Positions 12,062 to 23,678 of a stretch of DNA of 64,000 nt are shown in pieces. A program made the translations under genes and the position numbers. The stretch covers positions 372,001 to 436,000 of the forward strand of contig NW_017265151.1 of NCBI RefSeq assembly GCF_001638985.1, written 5' to 3'. Origin of the DNA: Phycomyces blakesleeanus NRRL 1555(-). Taxonomy: Eukaryota; Mucoromycota; Mucoromycetes; Mucorales; Phycomycetaceae. A model generated the notes under the pieces. It had not been told where the DNA came from. It searched no databases and saw only the letters and a list, made by a program, of their open reading frames with translations. How positions within the stretch are numbered: position 1 is the first letter of the stretch; each line of letters starts with the position of its first letter.

Positions 12062-13529
12062 CTTCTTCTTCTTCTTCTTCTTTATTATTTATGATAGAGA
12101 ATTGGAATGGTTAACTAATGAAGAAGTAGAAGTAGAAGTAGAAGTAGAAGTAGATGAGGAGGAGGTTTGGAGAAGTAAGGTATTTATATTCGTATCTTGA
12201 TTTTGTGTTACACCCCCCTCTTTTATTTGTATTATTATGACTTTCTAGTTATGGTATTTAGTGTTTAAAGTTGTGTGCTCAGGAGTGTCATTTGAAGAGA
12301 GGAGTAATGCATGGTTAAAGGCAAGGTTGTAATAATCTTTGGTTGGTTGGTTGGTTGGTTGTTTGGCTTTAATAAGCAAAAAGGAAAAGATAGGCCGATC
12401 GGAATACCCTAAACAGATCAAAAAAATAAATAAAAAGATATCTTTATGCTCAATACCATAACCCTCCTCCTCCCCTTTACTTCACTTTCCTTTCATATTC
12501 ACCTCCCCTTTAAACAATTTATACCTACATAATATTTTATTTATTTATTTATTTATTTAAAGAAGAGTACAATAACTAAATTCTGAAAAGTTTCTTTTTT
12601 GTTGTTGTAATTTTCCTGTCGATCTATTATATAATTTCTGTTTTGTACCTTGTTCTTTTGTCATTGTCATTGTCATTGTCGTTATTTGGGGGGGCCTTTT
12701 ATTATTATTATTATTATTATTATTTGATCTTCGTTTTCTAAAATAAATAAATAAATAAATAAATTTTAGTGGCACAAGTAAGTGGAAAATACATGCTTTA
12801 CTCTTATTTTTATTGTATTTTAAATGGTGCGATAATTAACGATAAAATAATAAGAATAATGCTAATAAGCTTAAAACAAAAAACAAAAAAGTCTTTCAGA
12901 TCGTCCCTTGTTTAAGGAAATCTCGATTGTTAGGATTTAATACTTTAAAAGAGATATCCCAAGCCTATTCACTTTTTCTTTTCTTTTTGGTATTGCTGGG
13001 TAGGTTTAGCGACAGTGCGTCTGCGATTTTACTCTATTTTGGGTCAATTCCATGCGTATCCGTATTGCCTATAAAGGTAAATCTTCTGTATGTCTTTAAC
13101 AACCTTGCTTACAATTTTCTTTTCTTATCTTTCTTTCTGTTGCACTACCATACAACTAGTTACAAACTCACCACACGCACCAACAATACAGTTTCACTCT
13201 TTTCTTTCTTGTGTATCTTTCATGCTATTTATTCCATACGACCGTGCAGTTTATGATCTGGCACATTTTAAGAAAAAAGAGGTACATAAATATTCTTTAT
13301 AGTCAATTCAATCGCATTGTCAAGAATTGTCATCTTTTGCGCGCACTTTAAGTTTATCATATCCTCCCTTTATTCGATTTGGCTATCAAGTCACAGCATT
13401 GAAAATAATCTAATGTATAATTGAGTTTATTTATGATTCTTTCTTTTCTTTCTGTTGTTGGTGGTGTTAATGTTGCCTTTTTTTTTTTTTATTATTTATT
13501 TATTTTGCTTCTAAAATATAATCCTATAC

Positions 13530-13563
<34 letters not shown>

Positions 13564-13705
13564 TAATGATAATTTATATTTGATATTTTGATATTGAAAA
13601 ATATAAAATATAAGAAAGAAAGAGAAATAATAATAATTATAGAGATTTGGTTCTTTTTTTTTTTTTTTGAAAAAAAAAATTATTATTATTATTATTATTA
13701 TTCTT
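12062..13705. other. Intergenic: methyltransferase promoter side and SR-gene 3' side
   Basis: This stretch contains purine-rich repeats (CTT/GAAGTA type at about 12062-12160), (TTGG)n near 12341-12360, (TTTA)n and (ATT)n runs, and a T28 homopolymer at 13533-13560. A more complex, less repetitive patch at about 12940-13305 allows a spliced 25-codon reading frame (see findings). No convincing gene is seen. Confidence 0.5.
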
Positions 13706-14448
13706 TTATTCTTGTTCATCCCCAGACCCACTGTTTTCAGCGAGTCTCTCGGGTTCGTCCAGTCGTGACCTACCGTCGCGCTCTTCATCACGCTCATGCT
13801 CCTGTTCGCGATCCTGTTCGCGATCCTGTTCGCGATCCTGTCCGTGCTCATGCTCATGCTCAGGCTCACGCTCAGGCTCACGCTCATAGTCACCTTGTTG
13901 TTCGTCTTCTTGGCGATGGCTATGGTGTTCTTCGTCATGGTGATGATGGGAGGGAGGGGCTGGGCTGCGGGAACGCATACGGGATTCTGAATGGGGAAGG
14001 GGAGAAACAGAAGAAGAAGTGTGAGGGTGAGAAGACAGAGGAGGAGGAGGAGGAGAGCGAGCTCTGCTGTCATCTCGGGAGTCGCGGCGTGGAGAACGCA
14101 TCATGTCGTCTCTGGAGTCCCGGCGAGGAGAGCGCATTCGATCGCGGGGAGGCAGAGGAGAGTCAAGGCGATCATCGCGGTGGTGGTGGTGTTGGCTATG
14201 GTGGCTGTGGTGTCTGACAGGCGATCTAGACCGGGAGGGAGTGTAGCTACGGTGTCTGTGGCGTCTGGGAGAGCGCGATCGGGAGTAGCTGGGGCTTCTA
14301 TGGCGTCTACGAGGGCGGTCTCGAGAGTAGCTACGGTCTCTGGAGTAGCTGCGTCTGTGGCTATTGAATTTACATATAAAAATATAGAGTTTTAGTATTT
14401 TGTTGTTGTCCTTTAGGGTAATTAAGACAAAAATAAAGAAAGAGTATT

Positions 14449-14491
<43 letters not shown>

Positions 14492-15218
14492 TTGGATTCT
14501 TCTTCAAGCGGATTTGTATGGAGTAAGAGTGAATTGATTGATTGATAATTAAATGTTTTTTTTTCTCAAGTGGAATGGAAGGTGGGCAAAAAGAGCGGGC
14601 GGCAGACTTTTGTAAATTTTTATGTACATAAAAAAAATAAAAGACCCTTGTTTCCTTGCCGCTATGAAAATAAACAGAGCAAAAGAAGAGGAGATTTTGC
14701 ACGCACCAAACAGATCCCTTCCACTCCACCACAACTATACTATACTATACTATACTATACTATATTTTTACACTCTTACTCCCATACTTTCTCTCTTTTT
14801 TTGTTGCCATCTTTATCTCATACACTTTTTTAAGAAAGGATCATTCAAAAGAGTGATAAAGAGATAGAGAAGGCAGCCAAGCAAGAGAAACCCACTGATA
14901 AACAGAAAACCAAGGCAGCAAGAATACTACGATTTGTTACTATTAATTTACCTGGGTCTGGAACGGCAATCTCTAGCCCAATGACCTGATAGAAAAATAA
15001 TGATAATTTAGTTTAATTGATTGAGTGAGTGATAAAAAAAATTGAACTTTTTTTTTTGTTTGAAGAGGGGGGGTTCAATCATTGTGTTATTTACCTTCGT
15101 CACCACAACGGAAACATGTGCGATCATCAGATCTACGTGCCTTGCTCTTGGCGTGTTCGACGATAATACGAACACCGTCAATATCCTACAAATATATTGT
15201 TTAATATTAATTCTCTTT

Positions 15219-15249
<31 letters not shown>

Positions 15250-15665
15250 AACATTGTATAGATACGAACCATTCCGTCTGTAGCTCTCAAGGCATCTTCA
15301 GCATCATACTTGTCTTCAAACTCTACAAAGCCATAGGCTTACAACAAATATATAAATATCAATTGAATTGAAATGAATTGAATTAAATTAAAAAAAAAAA
15401 AAAAAGATCAAATTCAAATTGAATCCTTTTTTTTTTCTTTAATTTTATAATATAGTATAATATGACTTACAGAAACTGACACCTCTCTAGAAAAGAAACA
15501 AGACCAATAAAATAAAGATTAGAATAAATGACCAATAAATTACTTCATTCTTCTTTAATAGTTTACCTTGACTTCACATCTTGTGATCTTGCCATACTTG
15601 TAAAAAGTGTCTTCAAGATCACTTTCTCTGAAATCAGAAGGCAATTTACCAATAAAGAGTGTCAT
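13706..15665 (-). CDS. SR-type splicing factor with RRM, CCHC zinc knuckle and RS tail
   Basis: The 320-aa protein is predicted from six exons: 15665-15567, 15486-15471 (16 nt), 15337-15270, 15185-15095, 14985-14952 and 14360-13706. It starts [22 protein letters not shown]2 is LFIGKL and RNP1-like sequence is SYGFVEFED, together one RRM of about 75 residues. A zinc knuckle [14 protein letters not shown] (C-x2-C-x4-H-x4-C) follows, then an Arg/Ser/His-rich tail with [14 protein letters not shown] units. The C-terminus changes into REQD repeats encoded by a 12-bp tandem repeat near 13800-13845. This domain order matches metazoan SRSF7 (9G8) and plant RSZ proteins, which bind exonic RNA, promote spliceosome assembly and aid mRNA export. 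The zinc knuckle is split across an intron. Five introns, one flanking a microexon, fit the known habit of SR genes to be alternatively spliced. Confidence 0.88.
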
Positions 15666-15890
15666 GATATTTCAATTCAATTCAATTCGATCCGATTCGA
15701 TTCGATTCGATTCTTGATGATTCCGGAAAATAGTTTTTCTTTCTTTCTTTCTTCTTTTTTTTTTTGTAAATATATATCAAATTATATATATTATTTTTAT
15801 TATTATTTTTTAATTTATTTATTTAATATTTATTTCTTTTTTTTTTTTGAAATAAAAATTATTGAAGAAGAAAAGAAAGTGGTGGAAAAA

Positions 15891-15923
<33 letters not shown>

Positions 15924-16381
15924 CACTGACTTGACTTGATTTGACTGACTCACTAATTTTTTATTTTTTATTTTTTTTAAAAAAAAATTATTTTTATTTA
16001 TTTATTTATTTAGGGCTGAGACATGGTCTCAACGTCATGATTTCCTTTTTTGTTTATTATATACATATATACATATATACATACAAGTAGATTGTATAGT
16101 GAGTATAGTGTGAGTAAATGGTGAGTAGAGTTTAAAGTGTAGTAAAAGTTGACGATGATGATGTCAAACAGAAAAAAAAAAAAGTCCTTTTCAAAGAAGT
16201 ATATTGATGTTTCAATTTCATGTCTGTCTGTCTGTTTGAATGTCTTTGTGTGTATTATATATATATATTTCTTAAAGATAAATGATAATTATAATGATAA
16301 AGAAAAGTACATATTCATATTCATTATCATTGTTTTTTGCTTCTATTACTTATAGTGATGATGTGTGATGTTACTTTTCTT
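15666..16381. other. Intergenic between SR gene and NLE1 3' end
   Basis: This spacer holds (GATTC)n repeats directly upstream of the SR start codon (about 15672-15712), poly-T/poly-A runs and an (AAAT)n run at 15888-15920. It is presumably the SR promoter plus the NLE1 3' flank. No gene is seen. Confidence 0.6.
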
Positions 16382-18680
16382 TTAATGTCTCCAGATCTTC
16401 AATTGCTTATCTTTTCCTCCACTTGCTACCTTGTCTCCTCCTGGGGACCAGTCGACAGCAAACACCTCATCCAAATGACCAGGCAAATCCATCTTGATCT
16501 TCATCTTCTTGATGTCCCAGATCTTCAGGGTGCTGTCTTTACTGCTACTGATCAGCATGCGCGAATCGCTCGACCAACAGACCTGGTATACTGCACCAAC
16601 GTGTCCTCTCAGATTGCCGATAAACTTGCCTGTCATGCCATCCCACAGCTTTACAGAGTTATCAAACGAAGCACTGGCAATCATGCGGCCGTCGGGAGAG
16701 AAACTGACATGGTTGACTAGCTTTTGGTGGCCAGTCATACGGGTAATTGGCTTCTTGCTGGCTTCGGGTTCCCAGAAGAACATGGTAAAATCATCAGAGC
16801 CAGATACCAAACGCTCGGGCTTGTTTCCCTTGAATGCCTTGTATCGTGCAAGAGCAGCAGCCTTGGCTATATAATAAATAATATAATAAATAAGAATGGG
16901 GGTTTTTTTTTTTAAAAAAAAAAAAAGATATTTACATTCTTCTTCAGAAGCATAACGTTTGCCAGTGTGGTCAAATGGTCCAGTACGAAGAACAAAATCA
17001 GTGCTAAGAGCAAGTGAATTGACCTATTATTATTTTTATTTTTCAAAAAATAAATTAATTTCAATCTTGATAATCACAAAGGTTTTTTTTTTTTTTTTTT
17101 TTTTCTCTTGGGATTTTTGTAACTTACCCAATGACCGTGACCCTGTAGAGTTTTGACAAGTGCACCCTAAACACAAAAGAAGAGAACAATGAATATACAT
17201 ACATACATATTTTTTACTTTATTTTTTGTACTCATGTAACACACACAGACCCCCCCAGAAAATATAATATAATATACAGATAAAAGAGAGACTTACGCTA
17301 GAATTCCAGACTTTGATTGTCTTGTCTTGAGAAGCAGAATAGATAAGCCCCTCTCCACCCCACTTGACACATGTGACAGCGGCTGTGTGCTGCGAAATCG
17401 TCATGGAGATCTTTCTCAGAGTAGTATCCCATACACGGATAGTACTATCCTTTGATGAACTTGCAAGACGGTTTGCCTTTGAATTCCTACAAAAGATTAT
17501 TATTATTATTATTTTAATCAATATATAAAAAAAAAATTTAGCTTACAAATGGTAAGGTTCCCATGCCAATGCTGTGATCCATTTTGTATGTCCCTTTAAA
17601 GCATCGCCCAACGCCTTGCCAGTCTTGGGATCCCATAATCTAACCTAAAAGACATAAATATATAAGAAAATTAGAACAGAAAAAAATTATAATCAACAGT
17701 GTATCAATATATCTGTTCTTCTTTTAATCAAACTTACAGTGTTATCCATACTTCCAGAAGCCAAGGTCTTACCATCAGGGGACCACGCAATAGACAATAC
17801 CCAGCTTGTATGACCTTTTAAAAAACAATTGACAAACAGTGTCAATACCACAAATCTAATGCCAAGCTTAATCCATATCTACGTTACATCACATTATATT
17901 ATATTCTTACCCTTCAAAGTATGCTGTGGTGTTTCTGTATTCAAATCCCATATCCGGACAGTGGCATCACCTAAATACAGTATGTCCGAAAAGAAAAAAA
18001 AAAAGATAAAAAGATAAATACAATAGATCAACATGGACAAAATGTATAGGCATATAAATCCAATTCACTAAATCCCACCCACCCCATTTATTTATTTTTT
18101 TGGTGTTGTATTTAATTCAATTAAAATTTTTAATTTACCTGAACCGGTAGCCAATTGAGCACCATTGGGACTAAATGACACTGACAAAATAGCCTCTGTG
18201 TGTCCTGACAAGGTGGATGTACAGCGAGATACGGCACGAACACGGAACACGGCCTGAGGCTGATAGACAATTGTGATGGTGTCTTCGGTAGATTTGTCCT
18301 TGCGATCGATCCACAGATTCTTCAGGATCTCATCTTCACCGACATGGAAAGAGTAAGGAAGAGGATCTTCAGACTAATGAGACATGGATTGTTAATTTTC
18401 TTGTTTTTTTTTTCTTAGAAGAATAAATAAATTATGTACTATAGATCTCAATAGATCGTTTGATTAAGAATGAAATGATTTGATTTACTTGTTCCAAAAG
18501 TTGATTCAACAAAAGTTCGAGTTGTTCAGGTGTGACATCTCCGGGCAAATTGAGAGGGGGACCTGTGACATCTCCATCGGACGACTTGAATTGAGCAACG
18601 ATCTTCTGTCCCTCCTGCATAGGCTCTCCTGTCGCGGCAAGAGCAGCAGCAGCCTTCATTTTCTTATAGATGGCTGACAT
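16382..18680 (-). CDS. RSA4: Notchless homologue, ribosome assembly WD-repeat protein (NLE1/Rsa4)
   Basis: Rsa4/NLE1 binds pre-60S particles. Its N-terminal NLE domain is gripped by the MIDAS domain of the AAA ATPase Rea1/Mdn1, which pulls it off during 60S maturation. Nine exons are read: 18680-18489, 18373-18139, 17970-17911, 17814-17738, 17644-17547, 17486-17297, 17166-17128, 17023-16936 and 16866-16382. They give 487 aa, matching the family length. The NLE domain covers the first ~110 residues ([20 protein letters not shown]). Eight or so WD repeats follow, for example [32 protein letters not shown] and the very conserved end [20 protein letters not shown]. The intron at 16935-16867 carries a T11-A13 palindrome. 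All joins keep phase. The gene is divergent from EI24 across about 0.94 kb. Confidence 0.95.
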
Positions 18681-18716
18681 TTCTTATTCTTCTTCTTCTT
18701 TGTTTATATATGTAAA

Positions 18717-18747
<31 letters not shown>

Positions 18748-19624
18748 AATAAATAAATATGTATATAGTGTTTGTTTGTTTATGTATAGATATATAATTA
18801 TATATATATATATATATATTTATATAGGTATATAGGTTTATTATATACTATATATTATATTATACTTTTATATAATATAATATAATATAATATAAAAATG
18901 CACAAGAGTATTAGACACAAAAAAAAAAAAAAAAAAGTGAAAGAAAGAAAGATGGATTTGAAGTGACTGCGGAGACTGTTGAATGGTATTCAAACTCAGA
19001 CAGTTAGAGCTTCATTGTTCACTTTTTAATAATAGATTTATTTATTTTTTAGTCTTGATTAGATTTTACGAACATTAGCATATATAAGGTACTGTAGATT
19101 AAAATTCAATTTTTGTAACCAAGTAGTCATTCTTTTGTTTATGGCTTAATAGAGAAAGTAAGAAATCAATTAAATAAAAATAAAGAGAAAAATCTTGAGT
19201 AGATCTTATGTTGGGTAAAAATAATAATTCATATATAAAAAGAGGCTTTAATCACAAGTCATAATCTCTAAATTTACATCTACATCTATACCTACGCATA
19301 TATATATATATATATATACATACGGGTACGCTTAAAGACATGTATACTTTTAATACTAGTAACCTGTTGTGTAGGTTAACCATTTGGATGCGGACTTTTT
19401 ATTTCCATAAACACGAGTTTTTATTTTTAATATAAAAGAAAGAAAGAAAGAAGCAAAGAAGCAAAAATTCATAAGACCACAGTTACCACAAGAATCCCTT
19501 TTATATATATTTATATTTATATTTATATTTATATTTATATATTTTAAAATACCTTGTGCACATATATTTATATACTTATTATATATATATATATATATTA
19601 AGTTGTCTTTGAGAATACTCTACC
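18681..19624. promoter_or_regulatory. Divergent promoter region NLE1 / EI24
   Basis: This 0.94-kb spacer separates two start codons pointing away from each other, so it must hold both promoters. It contains (TATG)n at about 18717-18745, long TA-rich stretches, a T/A-rich tract with an A18 run near 18920, and a (TTTATA)n stretch near 19501-19540. No specific factor site is claimed. Confidence 0.5.
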
Positions 19625-21219
19625 ATGGCAACCTCTTCAACATCACCGGCCTCTCGCCATTGGAGCTATTTCTTAAATGGCCTCCAACAGTCCTTCAACT
19701 GGCCAAAGACCTTTATACTCTTTTATTCGCAAGTGTTTCTTCTTCTTCTTCTTCTTCTTCTTCTTCTTTTCTCTTTACCTTGACTTGACTTAACTTGCCT
19801 TACCTTACCCTAAGTTTAGCTTACCTTGCCGTACCTTTACTTTATTTCACTTTCTTTTATTTTTCGGCTTTTTTTTTTAATGTCTGTCTAATCATTCTAC
19901 ATTAGATCTTCAACCATACAACAATCCATGCTAAAAGTGTTTATCGCCAATGGTATTGTTCATCTTGGTGGTCTTGTAATTCTAGAGACTTTCTATAATA
20001 CCGAAAAGCATCGTTTATTTGGTTACAGTTATGCCGTACGTATGAAACCAAAAGAACCCAAACCAAACAATATATATATATATATATATATACATCCACA
20101 AAACCATGAAAAAAAAAAGAAACACGAAAACCTGACTACTGTTCACGCGTCAACTAACTGACAACTATTTGCATATATAAATATAAAATAGAGTCTTTAT
20201 GGCTATCCGATGTATATCATATTACTGGTTCTGAATGGAAAATTCTATGGGCCTGTGGCAGAAAAGGCTTACAAGGTCCAGCTTTCTAGAACCAGTAACA
20301 ATAAGTCAGGTCCTTCAGTTGCTGGAAATGGATTCAACAATGTAGTCCAGAGTGCAGCAGAGACAATATATATGATTCTGTTTTACATTGCTGCCGCCGT
20401 ATTTGCGTTCTTCTTATACACAATCCCACATATCGGTATCCCGCTTTCTTTTGTGATGAATTGTGCTATAATGTCTTACTATTGCTTTGAGTAAGTGTTA
20501 TTTATTACCACCCTTTATGTTTTTCTTTATTAACAAAGAAATATATATATATATGATACTCATAATTCGTGCTTTGTAAAAGGTATAAATGGTCATATCT
20601 TGGATGGAACATGGAACAGTGTTTATCATATCTTGAACGTCACTGGGCATTTTTCCTTGGATTTGGTACGAAATTTGTATTATTTAAGAAGGACATGATG
20701 ATGTGAAGGATACATTGGCTAACATTAGGTGTGCATGTGTGACTTTAGGTGTTCCCGGTACTATTCTGACATTCTTCTTGTCAGTTATACGTTCCGGTGT
20801 AATCTTTGCATTGATTTATCCCAGCGTAAGTAGAATCTTGGCTTAGAAAAACGAAAGAGAAAGGAGGAAATAACAAGAGAATGATCGGGGGATCTCAATG
20901 CTAATTTTGATGTTTTTATTTTGAGCAATCTATTTTACTTATTTGTTTAACTATTTCTCTCTCTCTTTTTTTTTTTTTTACTTTTTAGTATATCATCATG
21001 GCTACTATGGCTACTCCTCAGCCAACCGGGTCTTTTGGTGTGTCTGTGGCATCTGGAGATGCTGCTCGCTCAGAGTGGAACTTACCCAACACTTTACCCA
21101 TATTCTATCCTGTGCGCAAAATTGTGGATGCTATCATTTTGGGTGTGCGTTTAGTCGGAGGTATTCCTGCAGACCCAAAGGTTGCCAAGAAAAATAAGAA
21201 TGCAGTCAAGACGGATTAG
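19625..21219 (+). CDS. EI24-family multipass membrane protein
   Basis: The predicted 307-aa protein has six exons: 19625-19728, 19906-20035, 20192-20490, 20583-20665, 20749-20825 and 20989-21219. It matches the etoposide-induced 2.4 (EI24) family, an ER membrane protein linked in animals to autophagy and apoptosis. The signature region is MSYYCFEYKWSYLGWNMEQC followed by YLERHWAFFLGFG, closely parallel to the animal YCFEYRW...IERNWPYYFGFG block. Several hydrophobic segments are visible (IYMILFYIAAAVFAFFLY, FVMNCAIMSYY, TILTFFLSVI). The Lys-rich tail VAKKNKNAVKTD is compatible with an ER-retained C-terminus. The first intron only keeps frame if it uses a GC donor (GCAAGT at 19729), giving a GC-AG intron. 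Its function in fungi is poorly known. Confidence 0.85.
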
Positions 21220-22621
21220 TGTTGATTTATTATAACGAACCTCCGTATAAATATAAATATAAATATAAAAACACAGACACAGACACACACACACATTCAC
21301 TCACTCACTCACTCACTCACACAAAGGCTTATGGTAAATAAACTGTAATCAGACTATAAAAGAAAGGCAGTTCATTGGCAAAGACAAGACTTTTTAAAAA
21401 AAATGATGAAGTTACTTGATACACGATTGAAAAGGTTATACCACCATACACTTTCTCACGTCTAAATTGACTTACTTCCAACTACGACCGGCTTTTTTTT
21501 TGTACGCATACGTATGCAAAGCAAACCCTCTTTTATTTCACCTTCTTTCTCTTTTTGAAGTTTCATTCCATAATAATCTCGCTTATAAAGCCAATCACAA
21601 TTTCAAAGAAACAATGGAGCTAGAGGTTGGTTTGTTGGAGGACTGGGCAAGAATAACAGCAAGTATTTGTGAAGTTTTGCCTCAGTATTGAAGATCGTGT
21701 GATTTTTGTCTTTGATAACTTATTTAATGTGAGAAACAGAGATGTATTCTTTTTCTTCTTTACATTTCGTCAGGGTTGGCAATAAGTCAATTTCAATCCA
21801 AGGCAAGTGTATTTTTTTTCTTGGAGCAGATTAAAATTTATTAACCGCACCTTAAGCTCTACTTGATAGAATAGTCTCTCTATAAAAGACTATAATGCTT
21901 CTTAATTTCACAAAATAATCCTATGATACATAATTTATCCGTAAAAGTAAGTTTTTATGCAAAATTTCCTCTAAGAATCCTCAATAAAACTGCTTCATTT
22001 CTTATAAATCAACGTATTTTATTTTTAAAAAAAGAGCACATTTCATAGTTTATCCGACTTTTGGCTTCTGTATCTTCTTTTGTTTTATGATTGATATTAA
22101 TTCGACGTTCGAAAAGACAGACGCTAGTTATGATCAAGCATGTCTCCGTTCTTTCTTTCTTTGAAATATTTTCAAACGCTTATAATAATTATTGTATTGT
22201 AGATGTAATATAAATAACAGGAACTGCAATTAATAGACTTTTGGCTGTCTCCATTCCAGACACAATGTGTTTATTATTACTGGTATAACAACGAAGATTT
22301 CCAAAGTTTATATACTTCATTAAAATGAGTATAGATATATATATATATATAAGGTCAAGCCACAGGTGGCGTGACGCAATAGAAAATCATCCAAAGCGGT
22401 AATTTAATAGAGTTCTCACTTCCAAGATCCTTCCGTTCCTCCTACCCTAAAAAAAAAGTGTGTGTGTGTGTGTGTGTGCTGTATGTGTGTCTGTCCGAGA
22501 AAATAGTGCTTCATCTACTTTATAAAACGCGTCTCACATAACCATCTTTTCATTCTCTTTTCTTTAATAAAGCAAAGATATATACCTTTTTACATATATA
22601 TACTTTCATTAATACTCAGCA
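21220..22621. other. Intergenic EI24 to prefoldin
   Basis: This stretch contains (TCAC)n at about 21297-21320 after an (AC) run, and a (GT)n tract near 22457-22478. It also has a more complex section (21400-22450) in which no reading frame of family character was found. The last 150 bp act presumably as the prefoldin promoter. Confidence 0.55.
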
Positions 22622-23242
22622 ATGTCAACAAAGAAGCTTACCGAGGCAGAGATTACTCAACAAGTAAAATAAAATAAAATAAAGCACAAGTCATTCACCA
22701 AGATGAGATGAGAACCCACCAAAAACAAAAAACAAAAAAAAGACTCACTCCATCTATAGTACAATCAATACAAGGGTGAGCTCCAATCACTTGCCCAGAA
22801 GATTGGTGAACTTGAGTCAGAAGTAGAAGAACACAAGTGAGTTTTCATTTCTTTTCATTTCTTTTCTTAGGAAAAGAATATAGTCGAATAGAAAAAAAAA
22901 GTATGGGCTTTATACTAATCGACAAGAAATTCAGGCTCGTGATCGATAGCATCTCTCCTCTTGAACCTGGTCGCAAGTGTTTCCGTATGGTTGGTGGTGT
23001 ATTGGTCGAGCGAACGGTTAAGGAAGTTCTCCCTGCTTTGGAGACCAACTACAATGGTGTAAGAGATGCAAAGAACTTTTTTTGTTTAGGAAAAAAAAAA
23101 GATTATAGATGGTTTGACATTTTGTTTGCTTTTGTAGATCCAGCAGGTCATTCAATCATTATTGCAATCCTACAAGCGTAAAGAGCAGGAGTTTGTCGAA
23201 TTCCAAAAGAAACACAGCATTCAAGTCGTTGCCAGACAGTAA
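22622..23242 (+). CDS. PFD2: Prefoldin subunit 2 (Gim4)
   Basis: This is a beta-type subunit of the hexameric prefoldin chaperone, which hands nascent actin and tubulin to the CCT chaperonin. Four exons (22622-22663, 22760-22836, 22935-23058, 23138-23242) give 115 aa, a normal length. The protein starts MSTKKLTEAEITQQYNQYKG. A first coiled-coil helix runs through LAQKIGELESEVEEHKLVID, and the hallmark hairpin is CFRMVGGVLVERTVKEVLP. A second helix (QQVIQSLLQSYKRKEQEF) ends with HSIQVV. Phases match at all three introns. The TAG acceptor at 22758-22759 restores YNQYKG better than the later AG. Confidence 0.95.
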
Positions 23243-23678
23243 AGAAAAGAAAAGAAAAGAAAAAGAAAGATAGAGAGAAAAAAAAAGTCTAAATTACCAA
23301 GCTTACATACAAAGACCAACAGAAGAAAAATTACGAAAGAAAGGAAAGAAGGACAATCGAAAATAGATGGACGTTTCTTTAAACTGTCATAAAACAATAT
23401 TATTTATATATAATATGTATGTATACTCTTCTTGGGACCTTTTTGAAGTATAGCTTGAACCCCTCTTACTCTTTCCCCCTCCACCCCCTTTTTGTCTTTA
23501 TTTAATGCCCGCAAAACTTATTTTATGTCTGTTGCGTCACACGGGTACAGGCAAAAGATAGAGATAGACACACGCATAGAGAGAGAGAGAAAGTAAAAGT
23601 GTTTTTTTTTTTTAAAAAAAAAGGTCGAGACAGCAGGTCAAGGATTTATAATTTCTCGACATCTTTCTTGCCTGCGTA
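23243..23678. other. Intergenic prefoldin to Atg18
   Basis: A purine-rich GAAA/AAAG stretch follows the prefoldin stop codon. A pyrimidine-rich patch (about 23459-23500) and a T12-A9 palindrome (23602-23622) then lie within 80 bp of the next start codon. No gene is seen. Confidence 0.6.

Noticed and set aside
13588..14217. 209-aa plus-strand frame opposite the SR gene
   Set aside because: It is a complement of RS/RD repeats; the minus strand has a full multi-exon gene.
21467..21691. 74-aa plus-strand frame upstream of prefoldin
   Set aside because: It has no family resemblance, no splice continuation and A+T-rich composition like the spacer.
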